A stretch of 64,000 nt of DNA from Brevibacillus choshinensis. GTDB taxonomy: Bacteria > Bacillota > Bacilli > Brevibacillales > Brevibacillaceae. The notes below the pieces were generated by a model that saw only the letters and a list, made by a program, of their open reading frames with translations, was not told where the DNA came from and made no database searches. This document shows positions 26,726 through 35,698 of the stretch, piece after piece. Where the stretch lies: positions 558,065 to 622,064 of the forward strand of contig NZ_LJJB01000013.1 in assembly GCF_001420695.1 (NCBI RefSeq). Reading direction: 5' to 3'. Position 1 is the first letter of the stretch. Each line of letters starts with the position of its first letter. Made by a program: the position numbers and the translations under genes.

Positions 26726-27344
26726 TGGACTTACTTGGACAGAAGACAAGGAAAGGCTAGCGGAGATCTTGTCTCGAGAAGAGTATGCCCATCAACAAGG
26801 GGAACAGGGAAGCTGGTTGAATCAGCTGCTAGAACCACTGTTCCGTGCTCTATCTCGCATGTTTGAGTTGGCGGAGCTACCGAGTGGGACGGCGAGCACC
26901 GTTTCGACGATCATTCTCGTTCTTTTCGTGATGGGGCTGCTCCTTTTTTTATATTGGCTGTCCCGCCGGATTGTGCGTGAGCAACGACTAAGGCAGCCTT
27001 TCCTTGCAAAGGGAGAGAAAATACGCACCTACACAGATTATTTACAGGAAGCAAGAGAACGCGGTCATAAGAAAGAGTGGCGTGAGGGGGAGCGATCCTT
27101 ATTTCTCGCCCTCTTGGTATATTTGCAAAAAAGAGCATGGATTCGCGTAGAACCATGGAAAACGAATTGGGAGTACGCGGAGGAAATCCAATTGAATCAA
27201 CCGTGGGCAGTAGACTTGTTTCGCAGTCATGCCCGCATCTTCGAACAGGTGTGGTACGGACAAGGGGCCGTTAGTGAGGGGCAATTCTGGGACCGTTTGA
27301 AACACCTGGAGACGATTTGCAGAGAGGAGGGGCTAGATGGATAG
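26718..27344 (+). CDS. DUF4129 domain membrane protein
   Basis: A 208-residue protein: soluble N-terminus, one transmembrane helix at about residues 60-84 (STIILVLFVMGLLLFLYWL), and a C-terminal DUF4129 domain (YLQEARERGHKKEWREGERSLFLALLVYLQKRAW, TNWEYAEEI, FEQVWYG). The ATG overlaps the previous stop by 8 nt. DUF4129 proteins are almost always found with MoxR and DUF58 genes, as here. Confidence 0.82.
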   Translation: MSSGLTWTEDKERLAEILSREEYAHQQGEQGSWLNQLLEPLFRALSRMFELAELPSGTASTVSTIILVLFVMGLLLFLYWLSRRIVREQRLRQPFLAKGEKIRTYTDYLQEARERGHKKEWREGERSLFLALLVYLQKRAWIRVEPWKTNWEYAEEIQLNQPWAVDLFRSHARIFEQVWYGQGAVSEGQFWDRLKHLETICREEGLDG

Positions 27345-28464
27345 CTTGCGCACATATCGCGTGGGAATCGCCCTTGCTATTCTGCTCTTGCTCGTTTGTG
27401 GGTGGCTTCTGGTCAAGCCGCAGGGTCCCGATTTTCCCCCCTATGTCTCGGTTTCTGCCGAGCCTGACGGACTAAAGGCGTTGACTACCTTGCTAGAGGA
27501 TAAGGGAAGCCGCGTCAAAGAATGGAAACAACCGATGCGGGTATTGCCTACTGGCCAAGGTCAGGCGCTTGTCATGGTTGAACCACAAGCCCTGTCTACC
27601 AATGAGCAAACAGAACTACTCGAATGGGTCAAACAAGGAAATGACGTGATCCTGTTTGCAGAAAATGCGGATGAGTGGGTGGGAGTTCCTTTTTCCACGT
27701 TCAAAATGGAAGAGGAAAACGTTCAGGAACGCAATGTTCAAGGTCCGATGCTCGACCAGGGACGAAGTGGAATAGCTCGGACGCCGTACAGGCTCCATCA
27801 AGCTCCTTCTCTGGAAGCCCTGCTATATGACGATCTCGGAATACTTGCAGGACGCACTCAGATTGATGAGGGGAGCGTGACCTTGTTTCTCGTACCCGAA
27901 TGGTTGACTAATGAAAGCATCCTGCAGCATAACCACTTTGAGGCGATTTGGCCGTATTTTCAAAAAGGCTGGTCGGTTCTCTGGATGGATGAGTACCACC
28001 ACGGTCTACAAGAAAAGCCTGGTTGGCTGGCCGTCTACCCGGGCTGGCTGATCGTGGGATGTGGGCAATTGGCGTTAACGCTTTTGATATGGGTGTGGTG
28101 GAAAGGAAAACGCTTCGGTCCCGTCTATACGCTACGGGAATGGACAGTTCGCAGAGGTGATGAGACCTTGCTTGCCATAGCGAGCTGGTACGAACGAAGG
28201 CATCTCGCACTCGATGCCCTTTTGCATAGGGAGACGTTCTTGCGGCAACTGTTGTTCGATCACTGGGGAGTGCATCGCCGGGCTGACCGTGCAGAAATTG
28301 TTCGTCTGGCGAAGACAAAATGGAGCGCAACAGAAGTAGACAAGATCGAACGCTTGTTGGAGAGAATCGAACGGGCGAAAACAGAAAAAAGGTACACGTC
28401 CAAGCGTCTGCTTGAAGACAGCATCTTGATCGACGATATCACCAAGCGCCTGGAGAAGGAGTGA
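27337..28464 (+). CDS. DUF4350 domain membrane protein
   Basis: A 375-residue protein with an N-terminal helix (7-25), an extracytoplasmic DUF4350 domain beginning SAEPDGLKALTTLLEDKGSRVKEW and containing LLEWVKQGNDVILFAEN, a second helix near residues 230-252 (LIVGCGQLALTLLIWVWW), and a charged cytoplasmic tail with RRADRAEIVRLAK. It overlaps the DUF4129 gene by 8 nt, with GAGGAGGGG upstream. Confidence 0.82.
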   Translation: MDSLRTYRVGIALAILLLLVCGWLLVKPQGPDFPPYVSVSAEPDGLKALTTLLEDKGSRVKEWKQPMRVLPTGQGQALVMVEPQALSTNEQTELLEWVKQGNDVILFAENADEWVGVPFSTFKMEEENVQERNVQGPMLDQGRSGIARTPYRLHQAPSLEALLYDDLGILAGRTQIDEGSVTLFLVPEWLTNESILQHNHFEAIWPYFQKGWSVLWMDEYHHGLQEKPGWLAVYPGWLIVGCGQLALTLLIWVWWKGKRFGPVYTLREWTVRRGDETLLAIASWYERRHLALDALLHRETFLRQLLFDHWGVHRRADRAEIVRLAKTKWSATEVDKIERLLERIERAKTEKRYTSKRLLEDSILIDDITKRLEKE

Positions 28465-28471
28465 AAACGTA

Positions 28472-29392
28472 GTGGAGCATTTACTAGGATATATGGAAAA
28501 GGAACTGATCGGCCAGCGACAAAACATCCGTTTGCTTGTGGCTGCCTTGCTGGCTGGGGGACATGTGCTGCTGGAAGGGGTACCGGGAATCGGGAAGACA
28601 AAGATGGTTCGAACTTTATCCCATCTGATCGGCGGGGAGAGCAAGAGGGTCCAGTTTACGCCGGACATGATGCCGAGTGATATTATCGGCCATGTCGTTT
28701 TCAACATGCAGCTCAATCATTTTGAGACGATCAAAGGCCCTATTTTTGCCAATTTGTTGTTAGCAGACGAAATCAATCGTACGGCCCCCAAGACACAAGC
28801 TGCCCTACTCGAAGCGATGGAAGAGCACCAAGTCACGATCCAGGGTGTCACCTACCCGTTGCCAGAGCCATTTTTTGTGGTAGCTACCCAAAACCCGGTG
28901 GAGTACGAAGGTACATATATATTACCGGAAGCCCAGTTGGACCGTTTTTTGTTCAAGCTCAACATGCAGTATCCATCCTATGATCACGAAAAACAAATTC
29001 TCAAGCAGCATCTTGTACAGGCAGAGAGATTGGGGGCGCTGCCTCTGCCGATCTATTCGATGGAAGATATTTTGATTGAACGGCAAAAACTTAATGATGT
29101 CGTGGTAGACGATTCGCTTGTCGATTACATCACGACACTGATTCGAAAAACAAGGGAGACAACGCGGTTGCAGCTCGGGGCAAGCTCACGGGCCGGGATT
29201 GCCGTCCTGCAGGCGAGCAAGGCATGGGCGCTCCTGGATAACCGAATGTACGTAACACCGGACGATGTGAAGACAGTGGCTCGTCCAGCACTCCGGCATC
29301 GACTTATCCTGTCGCCACAAGTGGAATTGGAGGGAGGTACCAGTGACCAAATCATCGACGAGACGTTGGCCGCTATTCCGGTACCTCGCTGA
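28472..29392 (+). CDS. MoxR family AAA+ ATPase
   Basis: Cytosolic AAA+ chaperone-like ATPase of 306 residues. Walker A EGVPGIGKTK, Walker B-like LLADEINRTAPKTQAALLEAMEE, the sensor VATQNPVEYEGTYILPEAQLDRFL and the C-terminal lid are all intact. MoxR proteins are thought to mature or assemble partner complexes, usually VWA/DUF58 proteins; DUF58 follows with a 50-nt overlap. GTG start at 28472 with GGAGAAGGAG upstream. Confidence 0.9.
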   Translation: MEHLLGYMEKELIGQRQNIRLLVAALLAGGHVLLEGVPGIGKTKMVRTLSHLIGGESKRVQFTPDMMPSDIIGHVVFNMQLNHFETIKGPIFANLLLADEINRTAPKTQAALLEAMEEHQVTIQGVTYPLPEPFFVVATQNPVEYEGTYILPEAQLDRFLFKLNMQYPSYDHEKQILKQHLVQAERLGALPLPIYSMEDILIERQKLNDVVVDDSLVDYITTLIRKTRETTRLQLGASSRAGIAVLQASKAWALLDNRMYVTPDDVKTVARPALRHRLILSPQVELEGGTSDQIIDETLAAIPVPR

Positions 29393-30713
29393 TATACTGC
29401 AAGATCGCTTTCTTTTGCCAACGAAGCGATTGATTATGCTGCTGTTTCTGGGTACACCGATCGCAGTAGCCGGATATCTGCTGGGGACGGGATATCAAGG
29501 GTTTTGGATGTACAATGGTTTGATCGTTTTAGCCTGCCTGATTGACTGGTTTACGCTGCCGCGAAGGACAGATTTGAGCCTGCAAAGAACGATACCAGAA
29601 CAGACGGATTTGGGTCATTCCTTTCAGGTAGGGATCCGCTTGCATAATAAAAGCGGTCAATTCCTTGGATATTCGATCGTAGACGATCTGCCGATTACCT
29701 TTAAAGAGGCTGGTCTGCTCCAAGGACAGATGGAAGGAACAGAGGCGGATATTACGTATTCCACTCAAGGGAACGAGCGGGGACAATACCTGTTTCAATG
29801 GGTGTATATGCGTTGGCAGGGACGGGTCGGGCTCTGGTGGAGACAGAGTAGGTTTTCGGCAGAACAGTCCATCCGCGTATATCCGGATTTGTCAGCGGTT
29901 CGAGGATATTTAGCTTCACTGCAAGATAGTCTGATTGTGGATGGGAAAAAGATTATGCGCAGGGCAAGGGCTGGATCAGAATTTCACGCCATTCGGGAAT
30001 ACGGCTATGACGATGACCCTAGGATGATCAATTGGTCGGCTTCAGCTCGCACGCGGAGACTGATGACCAATCAGTATCGGCCCGAGCAAGGAAAAGTCGT
30101 GACGATCATGCTGGACTGTGGAAGGCTGATGGGAGTGGAGTGGAATGGCCGAACACGACTTGACTCGACGCTAGAGGCAGCGATGACCTTGGCTGCAGTC
30201 GCTTTGCGACAAGGAGATCAGGTCGCGCTGCTCGTATACTCAAATGTAATCAAAACGTACATTCCTCCAGGGAAAGGTCTACGGCATTTGCACGTCTTGC
30301 TGGAGGCAACGTATGATTTACGCAGTGATTTTGTCGAGTCTGACCCTGCAAAAGCGTTGGAATATTTGTATCGTCAGCAGAAGAAAAGAAGTCTGATGGT
30401 TCTCTTTTCTGATATGGAAAACTACTTGGTGGAAGATCAATTGGGTGGTCATCTGTGGAGATTGCGACGTTCTCACTTACTCCTGTTGCTTAGTCTAGCA
30501 GATCCGCTGCTGCATGGGTGGAGTAAAGGGGAAACGGCGAGTAGCCATATCGCCTACGTAAAAGCGGTGGCGCAACGATTTCAACTGGATCGCAGAGCCT
30601 TCCAACAAAAAATGACCGGCGCGGGCATCCAGGTGCTGGATGTTCCGGCCGATCAGCTGACAGTGACCTTGATCAATACTTATCTGGAAATCAAATCGAG
30701 GGATGCCTTGTAA
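29343..30713 (+). CDS. DUF58 domain protein
   Basis: A 456-residue protein with two N-terminal helices (about 32-70) and the DUF58 signature near the middle: FHAIREYGYDDDPRMINWSAS followed by ARTRRLMTNQYRPEQGK, then a VWA-like region with a partial MIDAS pattern (VVTIMLDCGRLM, TLAAVALRQGDQVALLVYS). Expected partner of the MoxR ATPase. Start GTG 29343 with GGAGGG upstream. The 3' end overlaps the oppositely oriented SpoIIM-domain gene by 23 nt. Confidence 0.85.
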   Translation: MTKSSTRRWPLFRYLADILQDRFLLPTKRLIMLLFLGTPIAVAGYLLGTGYQGFWMYNGLIVLACLIDWFTLPRRTDLSLQRTIPEQTDLGHSFQVGIRLHNKSGQFLGYSIVDDLPITFKEAGLLQGQMEGTEADITYSTQGNERGQYLFQWVYMRWQGRVGLWWRQSRFSAEQSIRVYPDLSAVRGYLASLQDSLIVDGKKIMRRARAGSEFHAIREYGYDDDPRMINWSASARTRRLMTNQYRPEQGKVVTIMLDCGRLMGVEWNGRTRLDSTLEAAMTLAAVALRQGDQVALLVYSNVIKTYIPPGKGLRHLHVLLEATYDLRSDFVESDPAKALEYLYRQQKKRSLMVLFSDMENYLVEDQLGGHLWRLRRSHLLLLLSLADPLLHGWSKGETASSHIAYVKAVAQRFQLDRRAFQQKMTGAGIQVLDVPADQLTVTLINTYLEIKSRDAL

Positions 30714-31665
30714 GTGCGCGTTTTAGGCTAATCCCCCAAGCATACCAGCCAACAAGAGCTACCAAGGTAAGTAAGGCAACCCCATACTTGGTTTCCAAGG
30801 AAAGGCTAGAAGGTGTAATGTAGCCTTCAATGACACCGGCGACAACGAGCAGGGGGAGTGTCGCGAGCAATAATTGAGCGGATTCTTTGGCAGCTATGAG
30901 AAATTGATGCTTGCGGTTATACCGCCCAGGCACGAGCATTCTGTATCCCATATGGAGTCCAGCGCCCCCTGCAATAAATATGGCTGTCAGCTCGATGACA
31001 CCATGGGGTAGTATGTAAGCCCAAAAGGCGTAGCTACTGTCAGCTTGGGCATATACAGCAGCCAAGGCACCCACCAGTAGACCGTTGAACAACAGCAAGT
31101 AGATGGGGAGAATCCCTAGTGTTATGCCACCAACAAAGGCTAACATGGCAACCTTCATGTTATTGGTCATGATCATGGTAGAGAGGACGGGGCTGTTCAC
31201 AGAGTCGTGTCCTGCTCCCAGCTGAGTCGGATTGATTTGTTCGGCCATCCCTTGCGGAAGGACGACATACAAGTTCAACGGATCTACCATGACAGCAGCG
31301 AAACCAGCTATTCCACCGATGAGAAATAAAAGGGCTGCCATGCCGATAAACCCCATTCGTTGTCGAATCAGCAGCAAGAGATAGCTGCCAAAGAAGTGCT
31401 TTAATTGATACCAACTAGTTCCCTGTTGTTTGTATGTCAGGTTATGCGCTCGGGATACAAGCTGGTTGAGATACAGCGTGACTTCGTCTGTCGGGTGAAA
31501 CGTGCGGATGTAGGCGAGATGCGCTGACGTCTTCTTATACAGCAACGTAAGCTTGTCGATCTCATCTGCATGTATCTTTCGCGGTTGCTTTGTGAACCGT
31601 TCGACCAATTGCTCCAACTCAGCCCACGAGGCTTTATGTCGATGCCAAAATGAGGTAACATCCAT
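30691..31665 (-). CDS. SpoIIM-domain membrane protein
   Basis: A 324-residue protein with a soluble helical N-terminus of about 110 residues, then six membrane segments of the stage II sporulation protein M family (PF01944): TNNMKVAMLAFVGGITLGILPIYLLLFNG, YILPHGVIELTAIFIAGGAGLHMGY. It is longer than true SpoIIM and belongs to the variant that co-occurs with RDD and MoxR clusters. Start ATG 31665 (GGAGG 8 nt upstream). Divergent from the RDD gene, convergent and overlapping with DUF58. Confidence 0.85.
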   Translation of the reverse strand: MDVTSFWHRHKASWAELEQLVERFTKQPRKIHADEIDKLTLLYKKTSAHLAYIRTFHPTDEVTLYLNQLVSRAHNLTYKQQGTSWYQLKHFFGSYLLLLIRQRMGFIGMAALLFLIGGIAGFAAVMVDPLNLYVVLPQGMAEQINPTQLGAGHDSVNSPVLSTMIMTNNMKVAMLAFVGGITLGILPIYLLLFNGLLVGALAAVYAQADSSYAFWAYILPHGVIELTAIFIAGGAGLHMGYRMLVPGRYNRKHQFLIAAKESAQLLLATLPLLVVAGVIEGYITPSSLSLETKYGVALLTLVALVGWYAWGISLKRALTRHPSI

Positions 31666-31713
31666 GAATCGTGCCTCCATTCAACAGTTTATAAGAGGGG
31701 GAAATGAAGGGAA

Positions 31714-32538
31714 ATGATTGAACCAACGCAACAGCATCATGAGCGCGAAACATCGATCGTGACTCCTGAGCACGTGTTGCTCCGCTTCCAGACAGCGGGT
31801 ATGGGTAGTCGGGCAGCTGCTATGATGATTGACTTCGCGATTCTTTTCTTGGTTAATCTTACTGTATTCATCGTGTTTGGCCTAGTCATATTTGGTAAAG
31901 ATAGCGAATTTTTCCTTGAAACAGAAAATATGGCGTTGGCAATCGTCATCCTCGTTGTCTTTGTCCTTAACTTTGGATACTTTTTGCTTCAGGAAGCATT
32001 TTGGTCTGGTCAGACGATAGGCAAACGTCTGATGGGCTTGAGAGTCATGAGAGACAATGGCCAACCGATCACGTTTTTGGGAGCGACGATTCGTAATGTA
32101 TTTCGAATCGTGGATGGATTGCCGATGGGATACTTCCTCGGTGCGCTGATTTCCTTTTTTCATCCGCAGGACAAACGGCTCGGAGATCTAGTTGCAGGCA
32201 CGATCGTCGTCGTAGAAAGCGGGCGGCCAGCACGGCCATCTCGTAAAAAAGCTACGCAGCCATCTTTGCAAAAGCACGATTATCCGCAGGTGCTCGAGCT
32301 GGATGAACGTCAAAAGCAGTTGATAACACGCGAGGACTGGCAGTTGCTCTCGTCCTTTATCGAGCGCATGTCTTCCCTATCCCCTGATAAGAGAAAAGAA
32401 CTCGGTACACAAGTAGCCAGCCTGCTGGCAAAAAAGCTAGGTGTGCAGGATGAACCGCTGGTCAGGAATGATCCGATTGTTTTCCTCCACTTCTTGCATA
32501 GGATTTTGCAAAAAGAATGGAAGCTCGGTTCTTCATGA
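31714..32538 (+). CDS. RDD family membrane protein
   Basis: A 274-residue protein. An RDD domain occupies residues about 25-165: VLLRFQTAGMGSRAAAMMIDFAIL, SGQTIGKRLMGLRVMRDNG and HPQDKRLGDLVAGTIVV carry the Arg-Asp-Asp-type conserved positions. The C-terminal 100 residues are charged and helical, without known domain. RDD genes commonly sit beside SpoIIM-domain genes, as here across 48 nt in divergent orientation, suggesting joint membrane function. Confidence 0.85.
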   Translation: MIEPTQQHHERETSIVTPEHVLLRFQTAGMGSRAAAMMIDFAILFLVNLTVFIVFGLVIFGKDSEFFLETENMALAIVILVVFVLNFGYFLLQEAFWSGQTIGKRLMGLRVMRDNGQPITFLGATIRNVFRIVDGLPMGYFLGALISFFHPQDKRLGDLVAGTIVVVESGRPARPSRKKATQPSLQKHDYPQVLELDERQKQLITREDWQLLSSFIERMSSLSPDKRKELGTQVASLLAKKLGVQDEPLVRNDPIVFLHFLHRILQKEWKLGSS

Positions 32539-32553
32539 AAGGACTCTGAAACG

Positions 32554-32577
32554 AAACCGCCGATCAGGCGGTTTTTT
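32554..32577 (+). terminator. intrinsic terminator after RDD gene
   Basis: AAACCGCC pairs with GGCGGTTT around GATCA, ending in six T. Confidence 0.85.
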
Positions 32578-32592
32578 ACCGTATAAGAATAT

Positions 32593-32610
32593 ATAAGCGC
32601 AAACGCTTAT
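32593..32610. promoter_or_regulatory. 7-bp inverted repeat, possible operator or hairpin
   Basis: ATAAGCG and CGCTTAT enclose CAAA. It stands just after the RDD terminator and just before repeat copy B. No regulator can be assigned. Confidence 0.35.
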
Positions 32611-32621
32611 GAATTCTGGAG

Positions 32622-32688
32622 CGCATAAAAACATTCCACTTAAACGCGGTCGCTCCTACATGAACAAGCCGCGATAGAGGTTTTTTTA
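32622..32688 (+). repeat. 67-nt structured repeat element, copy B
   Basis: Same length and order of conserved blocks as 3229-3295 (ATAAAAAC, TTCC, TAA, CGCGGTC, CGATAGAGG, T7). Here CGCGG can also pair with CCGCG inside the element; in copy A this pairing is imperfect. It lies 94 nt before the threonine-aldolase-like gene, so if transcribed it could be a leader element for that gene as well as a second terminator for the RDD gene. Confidence 0.55.
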
Positions 32689-32781
32689 CTAGGTACTGAT
32701 TGGCAGGAAGGTGTATAGTCAATTCTAAAGGTTATTTTTTGCAAACGAGGAAACGATGCAAGAGAAAGGGAAGGATTTGCG

Positions 32782-33873
32782 ATGAGCACAACAAAACAGC
32801 TGGCTGAAACCTACAAGAACAGCAAGTATCAAGTGCCGGGACATGGACCACGAAACATTCACGTTCTGCAAAATGCGCTGGCAGAGCTGGATGGGAATCT
32901 GGAAAGCGACATCTACGGGAAGGGACAAGTGATTGAAGAATTCGAAAAGAAGCTGGCTGCGATCTTAGGAAAAGAGACAGCCGTGTTTTTCCCAAGTGGA
33001 ACAATGGCTCAGCAAATTGCCCTGCGCATTTGGTGTGATCAAAAGTCTGTTAAAAAAGTGGCGTATCATCCACTCTCTCATCTGGAAATTCACGAAGAGG
33101 ATGGGCTAAAAAAGCTGCATCTGATTGAATCCGTCTTGCTCGCAGACAAGACCCGGTTGATTCGACTGGAAGATGTGAAAAATATGGACACCGACGTCGC
33201 TTGTCTATTGCTGGAATTGCCGCAACGTGAGATCGGTGGTGAATTGCCAGAATATGAAGAATTGGTAGCAATCTCCGAGTTTTGCCGAGAAAAAGAAATC
33301 AAGCTGCAGCTAGATGGTGCCCGTCTATTTGAAGTCCTCCCTTACTATCAGAAGTCCGCTGCCGAAATCTGCCAGTTGTTTGACAGCATTTATGTTTCCT
33401 TTTACAAAGGAATCGGGGGACTTGCAGGTTCGATCCTGGCCGGAGATGAGGAATTTACAAAAGAAGCAAAGGTCTGGAAGCGGCGTCATGGGGGAGACCT
33501 GATCAGCTTGTATCCGTACATTCTCAGTGCAGACTATTACTTCGAGCAAAGAAAGAATCGTTTTCCACAATACTATGAACAGGCAAAAGAGCTGGCGAGC
33601 TTTTACAATGGATGTCATGGGATCACTACCCGCCCCGTTGTGCCCGTCTCCAACATGTTTCACGTCCATCTGCCATTCCCGAAAGAGACGCTTGAACCCG
33701 TGTTTCAGGCGGTCTATGAACAAGCAGGGGTAGGCCTTGCGATGGCTCTTCATGCCGTCGATGAGGCAAGCTGCTACTTTGAGGTGAGTGTCGGTGATAA
33801 TTACGGAGGCATCCCGAAAGAAGCGCTGCAACATGCTTTCCGCGTGCTTGATGAGAAAATGAAAGAAGTTTAG
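32782..33873 (+). CDS. threonine aldolase / beta-eliminating lyase-like PLP enzyme
   Basis: Fold-type I pyridoxal phosphate enzyme of 363 residues. It shows SDIYGKGQVIEEFEKKLAAILGKETAVFFPSGTMAQQIAL (compare VYGEDP and FVPSGTMAN of threonine aldolases), a conserved QLDGARLFE (cofactor Asp), and the lysine in SFYKGIGGLAGSIL. The N-terminus differs from classical low-specificity threonine aldolase, so substrate is uncertain. GGAAGG precedes ATG 32782. Monocistronic, terminator behind. Confidence 0.82.
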   Translation: MSTTKQLAETYKNSKYQVPGHGPRNIHVLQNALAELDGNLESDIYGKGQVIEEFEKKLAAILGKETAVFFPSGTMAQQIALRIWCDQKSVKKVAYHPLSHLEIHEEDGLKKLHLIESVLLADKTRLIRLEDVKNMDTDVACLLLELPQREIGGELPEYEELVAISEFCREKEIKLQLDGARLFEVLPYYQKSAAEICQLFDSIYVSFYKGIGGLAGSILAGDEEFTKEAKVWKRRHGGDLISLYPYILSADYYFEQRKNRFPQYYEQAKELASFYNGCHGITTRPVVPVSNMFHVHLPFPKETLEPVFQAVYEQAGVGLAMALHAVDEASCYFEVSVGDNYGGIPKEALQHAFRVLDEKMKEV

Positions 33874-33883
33874 TTCGTTACGA

Positions 33884-33919
33884 GAGCTTCCTTAGAGATA
33901 TTCCTGAGGAGCTTTTTTA
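33884..33919 (+). terminator. intrinsic terminator
   Basis: GAGCTTCCTTA and TGAGGAGCTTTTTT form an imperfect stem ending in six T. Confidence 0.65.
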
Positions 33920-33949
33920 ATTCAATTTTAACAATATTCCGCAAAAGGC

Positions 33950-33976
33950 TTGACGAAAAATGTTCTATGTTATAAT
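33950..33976 (+). promoter_or_regulatory. SigA-type promoter with extended -10
   Basis: TTGACG (33950-33955), 15 nt, then TATAAT (33971-33976) preceded by TGT, an extended -10. It reads into the coiled-coil gene 40 nt downstream. Confidence 0.7.
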
Positions 33977-34015
33977 AAAGCCTCACTCTTTGTCATAGAA
34001 AGGAGGGGGTAGCCG

Positions 34016-34534
34016 ATGAGCGATAAATACATTCGTGCTCAATCGACAACGTCATCCACACTGCAACTCCCCGCAAATGGAGGGCAGGAGGGAAGGCGTA
34101 AAAGAACCGGATTGTTTCGGAGCTTGTTCCAGACGTTGGTTCCCTCCCAGACAGAAGGCAAACGATCCCCATGGCCGCTGATTGCGACTATCGTGGTCTG
34201 GGTTGGCCTCGCTTATGCAGGATATGCCTTTGCGGTCCACACGTTGGACAAGCAGCAGCAATATGTCAACCAACGCTTTGAACAGGTCCAGTCTGAGAAT
34301 CAGAAGCAAATGATTGCGCTTGGTGATCAATTGACACAAGTACAGGATGAGATGAAAACCGTGCAGGACGGCCTGTCCAATTTGGAAGAAAATTTACAAT
34401 TGACAGGCGAAACGATTGGCGGATCAAATAAGACGAAGGAAGCACTCCAGGATCGGATCGACCAGTTGAACAAACAACTCGTGGATTTGAAAGCTTCGCT
34501 GAAAAAACTGGAGGATGCAGCTCGTGCTTGGTAA
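34016..34534 (+). CDS. single-pass membrane protein with long coiled coil
   Basis: A 172-residue protein: basic cytosolic N-terminus (1-52), one transmembrane helix (53-74, PLIATIVVWVGLAYAGYAF), then about 95 extracytoplasmic residues of coiled coil in two blocks (78-128 and 140-170) separated by a Gly/Ser hinge GGSN. GGAGGGGG precedes ATG 34016. The following gene overlaps by 11 nt and also has an N-terminal coiled coil, so the two products probably associate. No family recognised. Confidence 0.75.
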   Translation: MSDKYIRAQSTTSSTLQLPANGGQEGRRKRTGLFRSLFQTLVPSQTEGKRSPWPLIATIVVWVGLAYAGYAFAVHTLDKQQQYVNQRFEQVQSENQKQMIALGDQLTQVQDEMKTVQDGLSNLEENLQLTGETIGGSNKTKEALQDRIDQLNKQLVDLKASLKKLEDAARAW

Positions 34535-35594
34535 AGTAAACCGATTGTTTGCGTTTCTGCTGGCGCCGGCGCTGGGGTTTTTGGTTGCTTTTTCATGGGC
34601 CAATCCGGTGGACAAGCTCCAGGTAGAGGCTCTGAAACTGCCAATAGAGCAGTCACATGAACAGGCGACAGCGCTTCGTGAAAAACTGGATGAGACCCGT
34701 GAGCAGATCAGTAATGCCGAAGAACTAATTGATGATATTCGCGATCGAACAGAAAAGGAAAAGAAAGATTACGAGCAGCAAAATGAGCATATCAACAGCT
34801 TGTTGGCAGCGAGTAAATCACAAACGCAAAAATCCGCAGATGTGTTGGATACGATCTTGTCCAACATGCTAGGGAATCCCATCGGACAATCATTTGGCAA
34901 AAATTCTACGGTGAAAGTGTACTCTCTGGAGGAAGCTGGATATCGTGGATACATGGCCAAGGTGCGGCTCAATGATCCCAAGGCATTAAAAATGGTCCTC
35001 GCCAACAATTCAGTCAAGAGTAAGGGCGAAACGACCAGTCATGCAGGCAAACGTACGGGAGCCGTCTTGGCGATCAACGCTGGTGGATTTATGACGGATA
35101 AGAGCGGGTACGTAACCCCTCTTGGAATTACGGTTGTTGACGGGAAGATTCGTACCTTTTCAAACAATTCGAATTTGAGTTTCGTCGGATTTAACAACAA
35201 AGGCCACCTCGTCGGAACGAAGATTACTACCCAACAGCAAATTTCCCAGCAAGGCATTTTGCAAGGGGCCAGCTTCCTCCCGCGACTTCTGCAGGATGGT
35301 AAACGTTTGGCGATTCCTCGTGGATGGGCGAATGCCCGTCAGCCGCGTACATTGATCGGTCACTTCGACAATGGAGATTTACTGGTGATTGTGATCGACG
35401 GCAGACGCGAAGGCTGGAGTAATGGTGTTACCTTGGAAGAAGCTCAGAGAAAACTACAGGAGTTCCACGTCGTCGATGCCTACAATCTCGACGGTGGCGG
35501 CTCCAGCGCTTTCTATTACAAAGGCAAATTGATGAACAAGCCTTCGGGTGGTAAAGAACGCCCGGTCGTCAGCAATCTGGTCATCATGCCGTAA
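34524..35594 (+). CDS. phosphodiester glycosidase (NAGPA/DUF2233) domain protein with coiled-coil stalk
   Basis: An exported, probably membrane-anchored protein: N-terminal hydrophobic segment (about 6-27), coiled coil (about 35-105), then a phosphodiester glycosidase domain with AVLAINAGGFM, PLGITVVDGKI, IVIDGRREGWSNGVTLEEA and NLDGGGSSAFYYKG. The domain is known from the mammalian uncovering enzyme and from bacterial enzymes acting on N-acetylglucosamine or wall-polymer phosphodiesters, so a teichoic-acid or wall glycan substrate is plausible. I start at GTG 34524, since GGAGG at 34510-34514 is 9 nt upstream and ATG 34515 abuts it. Confidence 0.82.
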   Translation: MLGKVNRLFAFLLAPALGFLVAFSWANPVDKLQVEALKLPIEQSHEQATALREKLDETREQISNAEELIDDIRDRTEKEKKDYEQQNEHINSLLAASKSQTQKSADVLDTILSNMLGNPIGQSFGKNSTVKVYSLEEAGYRGYMAKVRLNDPKALKMVLANNSVKSKGETTSHAGKRTGAVLAINAGGFMTDKSGYVTPLGITVVDGKIRTFSNNSNLSFVGFNNKGHLVGTKITTQQQISQQGILQGASFLPRLLQDGKRLAIPRGWANARQPRTLIGHFDNGDLLVIVIDGRREGWSNGVTLEEAQRKLQEFHVVDAYNLDGGGSSAFYYKGKLMNKPSGGKERPVVSNLVIMP

Positions 35595-35610
35595 GAATCT
35601 GTCTTGCCCT

Positions 35611-35663
35611 ACACCTTTTTAGGTCATGTCCACTAATTGGATTTGATCGGGAAAGGTGTTTTT
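35611..35663 (+). terminator. possible long-loop terminator
   Basis: ACACCTTT pairs with AAAGGTGT across a 33-nt loop, followed by TTTT. Weak because of the loop size. Confidence 0.4.
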
Positions 35664-35698
35664 GCGTGGCCAAGTTTTCTAAAAGGACCATAGACATG

